Part shown: one piece after another, positions 59,134-64,000 of the stretch
How positions within the stretch are numbered: position 1 is the first letter of the stretch
Layout: each line of letters starts with the position of its first letter
Assembly (NCBI RefSeq): GCF_014164785.1
Contig: NZ_JACJFN010000004.1
Coordinates: forward strand, 124,001-188,000
Source of the DNA: Aquipseudomonas guryensis
GTDB taxonomy: Bacteria > Pseudomonadota > Gammaproteobacteria > Pseudomonadales > Pseudomonadaceae
Direction: 5' to 3'
DNA: 64,000 nucleotides
Made by a program: the position numbers and the translations under genes
The notes under the pieces: generated by a model
The model's input: only the letters and a program-made list of their open reading frames with translations
Databases searched by the model: none
Told to the model about the DNA's origin: nothing

Positions 59134-61062
59134 TTACTGATCGTCGAAGAAGCGTTCATGCCAGTCCACCAGCGGCGTGGGGGCATTGAGCTTCTGTCCG
59201 TAGATCACCGAATAGGACAGCACGTTCTGCACGTACTGGCGGGTTTCGTCGAACGGGATGTTCTCCACCCACACGTCGAAGGCCAGGTGGTCGGCGCCGC
59301 GCAGCCACTGGCGCACGCGGCCCGGGCCGGCGTTGTAGGCGGCCGAGGCAAGCACGCGGTTGCCGTTGAACTGGCCATGCACCTGGCTCAGGTAGGCGGC
59401 GCCAAGCTGGATATTCTTCTCTGGCACCAGCGCCTGCTGCGGGTTGGCCAGGGGAATGCCGAACTTGCGCGCGGTTTCCTTGGCGGTGGCCGGCATCAGC
59501 TGCATCAGGCCCATGGCGCCGACCGGCGAGCGGGCGTCGGCCATGAAGGCACTTTCCTGGCGGGTGATGGCGAACACCCAGCTGGAATGCAGGCCGCGCA
59601 GCTTGGCCTGTTGGGTCAGGCTGGTCTTGTGCGCCATCGGGAAGCGGATATCCAGGTCGTCCCAGTACTGCGCCTGACTGATGGTGCGGATGGCCGGGAA
59701 ATACCACTGCTTATCGAAAGCCAGGCGGGCCTGGGCGACCAGCTCGTCGCGGCTGAACAGGCGACTGACGTGGTACCACTCGCGGCGACCGTCGACGATC
59801 TGGCCGCGATCGTGGAATTCCAGGGCGCGGCGGATGCCGGCGGTGTTGCGTACCTTCTGCACCAGTTGCGGGTCGAGGGCCAGTGGCTTGTTATTCAGGC
59901 TGTAAGGCGCCTCGATGCGGTCGGCGGCGAGGAAACCATAGAAGTCACGCTCCTTGGCTAGCGGCTGATACAGGGCCTGTACTTGCGGGTTTTGCGGCTG
60001 CGCCAGTTGCAGGCTGCGCGCTTGCCAGTAGCGCCAGCGGGGAGTCGTGGCCAACTCGGCCGGTAGGCGGCTGGTCAGCTGGTAGGCATCGTCCCAGCGC
60101 CCGTGGCGCAGCAGCAGGCGGGCGCGCCATTCGGAGACGGTGTTGTCGCGCAGCTGCGGGTCATACTTGCTCATCACGTCCAGGCCGCGCATGTCGAAGC
60201 GCTTGGCCAGGGTCAGGCCGATCTCGCGGGCGATGGCGACTTTCTCTTCGTCGGAGAAATTCATCTTGCCGGCGTAGACCTCAAGAAGGCTCAGGGCTTT
60301 CTCCGGGTCCTGACGGGCCAGACGGCGCAGACCCAGGCCGACTACATCGGCCATGGCGCGATCGGCCGGGGTGAAACGGGCGCTCTGGGTCAGCAGCAGC
60401 GGCTTCTGCGCCACTTCGACCAGCAGTTTGCCCTGCTTGTCGAGGCTCGGCAGGCCTTTGATCAGGTAGCTGGCGAGGCCATAGTTGCGTGCTTCGGCGG
60501 CCAGTTTGGCGCGTTTCCAGCGCAGCTCCTCGGTCAACTTGCCGTCAGCGCGCCAGATATCGAACAGCACGTCGCAGGCTGCCGGCTGCGATTTGCCGAC
60601 CAGCCAGAGTTTTTCGGCGGTGGCGTTACCTTCGGCCTTCATACCGTGCTTGAGCTGGTACTGGCCGTAGAGGCAGTCCAGTTCGGTGAAGTTCAGCTTG
60701 GGGTCGTAGTAATTGATGAAGGTCTGCCATTCACCGCGTTCGGCCAGCCAGCGCAACCAGCGCAGCTTCATCCAGCCGGCTTGGGGCAAGTCGCCATGCT
60801 CGGTGAGGAATTTCTCGATTTCTTCATTGCTGGCCCATTTCAGGCGGGCGGTCAGCTCGTCATAGGCCAGATAGGGTTCCAGCGGGTAGTCGCGCAGGGC
60901 ATTGGCGTAGCGCAGGTAGGGGCCCTTGTCGCCCTTGGCCAGGGCGCGCTTGGCCTCATCGTACATCTGGCGTTGTTGCGCCAGGCTAGCAGCATGGGCG
61001 CTGGGCAGGCTGAAGGTGCAGAGAAGCAGGCAGGAACAAAGGCTGAGCAGAGAACGGCGCAT
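59134..61062 (-). CDS. slt: Soluble lytic murein transglycosylase
   Basis: 642-residue periplasmic enzyme that cleaves peptidoglycan glycan strands with formation of 1,6-anhydro ends. Signal peptide (about 1-25, SAHA/ASLAQ), long alpha-superhelical U and L domains (about 30-460), and C-terminal GH23 domain (about 480-620) with the catalytic Glu in ITRQESAFMADARSPVGAMG and the LMQLMPATA, AAYLSQ and AYNAGPGRV motifs. Start at 61062 (MRRSLLSLC) has GGAAG upstream and begins the signal peptide; 16 further codons are open upstream. Confidence 0.96.
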   Translation of the reverse strand: MRRSLLSLCSCLLLCTFSLPSAHAASLAQQRQMYDEAKRALAKGDKGPYLRYANALRDYPLEPYLAYDELTARLKWASNEEIEKFLTEHGDLPQAGWMKLRWLRWLAERGEWQTFINYYDPKLNFTELDCLYGQYQLKHGMKAEGNATAEKLWLVGKSQPAACDVLFDIWRADGKLTEELRWKRAKLAAEARNYGLASYLIKGLPSLDKQGKLLVEVAQKPLLLTQSARFTPADRAMADVVGLGLRRLARQDPEKALSLLEVYAGKMNFSDEEKVAIAREIGLTLAKRFDMRGLDVMSKYDPQLRDNTVSEWRARLLLRHGRWDDAYQLTSRLPAELATTPRWRYWQARSLQLAQPQNPQVQALYQPLAKERDFYGFLAADRIEAPYSLNNKPLALDPQLVQKVRNTAGIRRALEFHDRGQIVDGRREWYHVSRLFSRDELVAQARLAFDKQWYFPAIRTISQAQYWDDLDIRFPMAHKTSLTQQAKLRGLHSSWVFAITRQESAFMADARSPVGAMGLMQLMPATAKETARKFGIPLANPQQALVPEKNIQLGAAYLSQVHGQFNGNRVLASAAYNAGPGRVRQWLRGADHLAFDVWVENIPFDETRQYVQNVLSYSVIYGQKLNAPTPLVDWHERFFDDQ

Positions 61063-61245
61063 GACACTTCCGGGCAGAAGACAGTAGGGTGCAGGCTCAC
61101 CGAGCACCAAATATGTCTAGCTTAGCCTTTTGCGCGATGCCGGTGAAAGCATGCGCGTTAGCGTGATGGGTGATGCATAAATGCCAGCATGGATTGCCGG
61201 CAACTCAGTTAGAATGCGTCCCCGGTTTTTTGGAAGTCGCTCGTC

Positions 61246-63162
61246 ATGACCCTGCTCAAGTTCACCGAAGTTTCCCTGGCCTACGGCGCCATGCCGCTGC
61301 TGGACAAGGTGTCCTGGCAAATTGCCCGTGGCGAGCGCGCCTGCATCATCGGTCGTAATGGCACCGGCAAGTCGAGCATGCTGCGTCTGGTCAAGGGCGA
61401 TCAGATGGCCGATGACGGGGAAATCTGGCGTGCGCCAGGCCTGAAAATTGGCGAATTGCCCCAGGAATTGCCACGCGCCGACGAGCGGACGGTGTTTGAT
61501 GTGGTGGCCGAGGGCCTGGCCGGCGTCGGCGCGCTGCTTGCCCAGTACCATCATCTCAGCCAGAACATCCACACCGACGAAGACCTCAACCAGCTGATGC
61601 ATGTGCAGCAGGAACTGGAGGCGAAGGATGGCTGGCGCCTGCAACAGCTGGTCGACAGCACCCTGAGCCGCCTGCAGCTGCCGGCCGACAAGACCCTGGC
61701 GGAGCTCTCCGGTGGCTGGCGTCGTCGTGTGCTGCTGGCCCAGGCGCTGGTCTCAGAGCCGGATCTGCTGCTGCTCGACGAACCAACCAACCACCTGGAT
61801 ATCGGCGCCATTGCCTGGCTGGAAGAAGCGCTGCTGGGCTTCAACGGTGCGGTTCTGTTTATTACCCACGACCGCTCCTTCCTGCAGAACCTGGCCACGC
61901 GCATCCTCGAACTGGATCGCGGTGGCCTGATCGACTGGAACGGCGACTACGCCAGCTTCCTGGTGCACAAGGAACAGCAGCTGGCCGCGGAAGAAACCGC
62001 CAATGCCCTGTTCGACAAGCGCCTGGCCCAGGAAGAAGTGTGGATTCGCCAGGGCATCAAGGCCCGCCGTACCCGTAACGAAGGCCGCGTGCGCGCGCTC
62101 AAGGAAATGCGCCAAGAACGCAGCGAGCGTCGTGAGCGCCAGGGCAAGGCCAATATCCAGCTGGAAACCGCCGACAAGTCCGGCAAGCAGGTGATGGTGG
62201 TGGAGAACGTCAGCTTCGCCCACCCAGGCGGTCCCAAGCTGGTCGACGACTTCTCCTTCGTTCTGCAGCGCTCCGACCGCATCGGTCTGCTCGGCGCCAA
62301 CGGTACGGGCAAGACCACGTTGCTGAAGATGTTGCTCGGGGATCTGCAGCCGACCAGCGGCAAGATCGAGGTGGGTACCAAGCTGGAAGTGGCGTATTTC
62401 GACCAATTGCGTCACCAGCTGGAGCCGGAAAAGACGGTGATCGACAACGTCGCCGAGGGTCGCGACTTCATCACCATCGATGGTCAGAACCGCCATGTGC
62501 TTAGCTATCTGGGCGACTTCCTGTTCAGCCCACAGCGTGCCCGTACCCCGGTCAAGGCGCTGTCGGGTGGCGAGCGGGCACGACTGTTGCTGGCCAAGCT
62601 GTTCAGCAAACCGGCCAACCTGCTGGTGCTGGACGAACCGACCAACGACCTCGACGTGGAAACCCTTGAGTTGCTCGAAGAGGTGCTGCTGAATTTCCCC
62701 GGCACCGTGCTGATGGTCAGCCACGATCGGGCCTTCCTCGACAACGTGGTGACCAGCACCCTGGTGTTCGAGGGCGAAGGGCGCGTGCGCGAGTACGTCG
62801 GTGGTTACCAGGACTGGTTGCGCCAGGGCGGTTCGCCGCGGCTACTCGGTGTTGGCGAGAGCAAATCCGGTAAAGCAGAACTGAGCGCGGTGGCACCCGC
62901 TGCGCCGGTAGTGGAGCCCGTGGTGGAAGTGCCGGCGGCGGCGAAGAAGAAACTCAGCTACAAGCTGCAGCGTGAGCTGGAAGCGATTCCCGGGCAGATC
63001 GACGCCCTGGAAAAGCAGCTCGCAGAGCTCCAGGCGCAGATCGCCGCTCCGGCGTTCTATCAGCAGTCGGCGGTTACCACCGCGGCGGTGCTGGATCGCC
63101 TGCAGAGCCTGCAAGAAGAACTGGACCAGCTCTTGGAGCGTTGGGCCGAATTGGAAGCCTAG
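61246..63162 (+). CDS. uup: ABC-F ATPase Uup
   Basis: 638-residue soluble ABC-F protein with two ATPase domains (about 4-250 and 318-535) that acts at ribosomes and affects transposon excision and RecA-related DNA repair. Walker A sites GRNGTGKS and GANGTGKT, signatures LSGGWRRR and LSGGERARLLLAKL, and the interdomain linker (about 255-310, rich in Arg/Lys) are present. The C-terminal coiled-coil extension (about 560-638, LSYKLQRELEAIPGQIDALE) is diagnostic for Uup. It is divergent from slt. Confidence 0.93.
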   Translation: MTLLKFTEVSLAYGAMPLLDKVSWQIARGERACIIGRNGTGKSSMLRLVKGDQMADDGEIWRAPGLKIGELPQELPRADERTVFDVVAEGLAGVGALLAQYHHLSQNIHTDEDLNQLMHVQQELEAKDGWRLQQLVDSTLSRLQLPADKTLAELSGGWRRRVLLAQALVSEPDLLLLDEPTNHLDIGAIAWLEEALLGFNGAVLFITHDRSFLQNLATRILELDRGGLIDWNGDYASFLVHKEQQLAAEETANALFDKRLAQEEVWIRQGIKARRTRNEGRVRALKEMRQERSERRERQGKANIQLETADKSGKQVMVVENVSFAHPGGPKLVDDFSFVLQRSDRIGLLGANGTGKTTLLKMLLGDLQPTSGKIEVGTKLEVAYFDQLRHQLEPEKTVIDNVAEGRDFITIDGQNRHVLSYLGDFLFSPQRARTPVKALSGGERARLLLAKLFSKPANLLVLDEPTNDLDVETLELLEEVLLNFPGTVLMVSHDRAFLDNVVTSTLVFEGEGRVREYVGGYQDWLRQGGSPRLLGVGESKSGKAELSAVAPAAPVVEPVVEVPAAAKKKLSYKLQRELEAIPGQIDALEKQLAELQAQIAAPAFYQQSAVTTAAVLDRLQSLQEELDQLLERWAELEA

Positions 63163-63232
63163 GGGCTGCTGATGTGTTGTCGCTGCTGCGACAACGCGCG
63201 CGTATGCCCCCAATAGCCTGTCGGAGAGACGC

Positions 63233-63919
63233 ATGGCGATTGAGTACCGCATCACCCTGGATGACAACCATCAGTTCAGCTACAGGATCGAGCTGGACCG
63301 GCCTTACGATGCCCAGAGTGCTGAAACGATGCCCAAGTGGACGCGCCTGGAACATAACCAGTGCAGCAACTGCCCGCTGAACAAGGGCGAGTTCAGTCAC
63401 TGTCCGGCGGCCGTCGATCTGCATCGCGTGATCGAGGATTTCCATGGTCTGCCGGCCGTGAAGAAGGCGCAGGTCTGGGTGCGCACCCCGGAGCGCGAGT
63501 ACAACAAGTTGGTGGGTTTGGAGGAGGGCTTGCGCTCCTTGCTCGGGGTGATCATGGCGACCAGTGCCTGCCCGGTGCTGGCACGCCTGAAGCCGATGGC
63601 GCAGAACCATCTGCCGTTCGCCAGTAGCCAGGAGTTCATCCTGCGCACCATTTCCCTGTACCTGACGCGCCAGTATTTCAACTTCCGTGAGGGGCGTCGC
63701 CCGGATTGGGAGCTGAAAGGGCTGGTCAAGCAGTTCCAGCAGTTGCAGTTGGTCAACCAGGCCTTCTGGCAGCGGATTCTGGATGTCTGCGAAGGTGATT
63801 CCAACCTCAAGGCCTTCCTCACCTTCTTCTCCCTGTCGTCGAGCATGACCGTGTCACTGGAGACGCAGCTGCAGAAGATCCGTCCGCTGGTCATGAGTGC
63901 TGGCGACGCCAACGAATAA
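63233..63919 (+). CDS. Conserved hypothetical protein with a CxxC cluster
   Basis: 228-residue soluble protein. N-terminal strand-rich segment (about 1-35, MAIEYRITLDDNHQFSYRIE), then NQCSNCPLNKGEFSHC (about 42-57), a three-Cys cluster plus His that could bind zinc or iron, and a helical C-terminal part. I do not recognise a named family; it appears to be a Pseudomonas-type conserved protein near uup. GGAGAG precedes the ATG at 63233. It is convergent with the universal stress protein gene. Confidence 0.75.
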   Translation: MAIEYRITLDDNHQFSYRIELDRPYDAQSAETMPKWTRLEHNQCSNCPLNKGEFSHCPAAVDLHRVIEDFHGLPAVKKAQVWVRTPEREYNKLVGLEEGLRSLLGVIMATSACPVLARLKPMAQNHLPFASSQEFILRTISLYLTRQYFNFREGRRPDWELKGLVKQFQQLQLVNQAFWQRILDVCEGDSNLKAFLTFFSLSSSMTVSLETQLQKIRPLVMSAGDANE

Positions 63920-63939
63920 GGCGTCTCGGCGCCCGCTGT

Positions 63940-64000
63940 TCAGCTCGGCTTCTTCAGGCGCACGGCCAGTACGTCGCAGGGCGCACCATGCAGCACGTCA
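63940..64000 (-). CDS. Universal stress protein, 3' end only
   Basis: The minus strand ends in a frame reading DVLHGAPCDVLAVRLKKPS then stop. The HGAPCDVLAVR form is the conserved last strand of UspA-family proteins. The rest of the gene lies beyond the window. Confidence 0.7.
   Translation of the reverse strand, partial: DVLHGAPCDVLAVRLKKPS

Overview
The window is a 64 kb stretch of chromosome from a pseudomonad. It is GC-rich, densely packed with core genes, and carries signature genes of the genus: rsmA, amrZ, the aot-argR and aru (AST) arginine genes, phhABC-phhR, and PhhR/ArgR regulators of the Pseudomonas type. Gene order from acsA through aot-argR, aruCFGDB-E, alaS, lysC, rsmA and the Ser/Arg tRNAs follows the order I remember for P. 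aeruginosa PAO1. Other blocks (selenium genes, amrZ, mobA to uup) lie elsewhere in that genome, so this is a different Pseudomonas species. The exact species cannot be read from the window. REP-type palindromes are scattered between genes. I see no rRNA operon, prophage, transposase or CRISPR array.

Layout. 1-8.3 kb: aromatic amino acid permease aroP, a chemoreceptor, a membrane metal-dependent hydrolase, small enzymes (YciI, VOC, thioesterase), the ribosome-rescue hydrolase arfB, a PAS-GGDEF cyclase, a 142-bp hairpin-forming repeat, and a zinc-motif lipoprotein. 8.4-14.3 kb: a PhnCDE-like ABC transporter, probably for a selenium oxyanion, divergent from selD-mnmH and a small acidic protein. 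14.4-18.7 kb: phenylalanine catabolism phhABC with divergent activator phhR. 19-25.6 kb: acsA, then the arginine/ornithine importer aotJQMP and regulator argR. 25.6-29.4 kb: a SulP transporter and a membrane GGDEF protein separating argR from its target operon. 29.7-37.3 kb: the complete arginine succinyltransferase pathway aruC-F-G-D-B, a small protein, and aruE. 37.5-42.4 kb: alaS, lysC, rsmA, tRNA-Ser and three tandem tRNA-Arg(ACG). 42.5-47.8 kb: small envelope proteins, mgtE, amrZ, a GNAT enzyme, tRNA-Arg(CCT), ogt and tRNA-Pro. 47.8-50.2 kb: molybdenum cofactor genes mobA / moaB-moeA. 50.3-57.2 kb: an uncharacterised glycerolipid-like cluster (AraC regulator, AGPS-like FAD enzyme, GlpD-like dehydrogenase, FGGY kinase, YegS-type lipid kinase). 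57.2-64 kb: cheV, a MOSC protein, slt, the ABC-F ATPase uup, a CxxC protein, and the 3' end of a universal stress protein gene.

How the genes work together. Arginine enters through AotJQMP and is degraded through AruFG, AruB, AruC, AruD and AruE to glutamate and succinate. ArgR-type half-sites (TGTCGC-N8-AA) are visible upstream of both aotJ and aruC. Phenylalanine enters through transporters such as AroP and is converted by PhhA, with PhhB recycling the pterin, to tyrosine, which PhhC transaminates; a TyrR-like box lies in the phhA-phhR intergenic region. The selenium genes would supply selenophosphate for 2-selenouridine in tRNA. The best candidate for an undescribed system is the 50.3-57.2 kb cluster, whose enzyme set resembles an ether-lipid or glycerolipid pathway but whose substrate is unknown.
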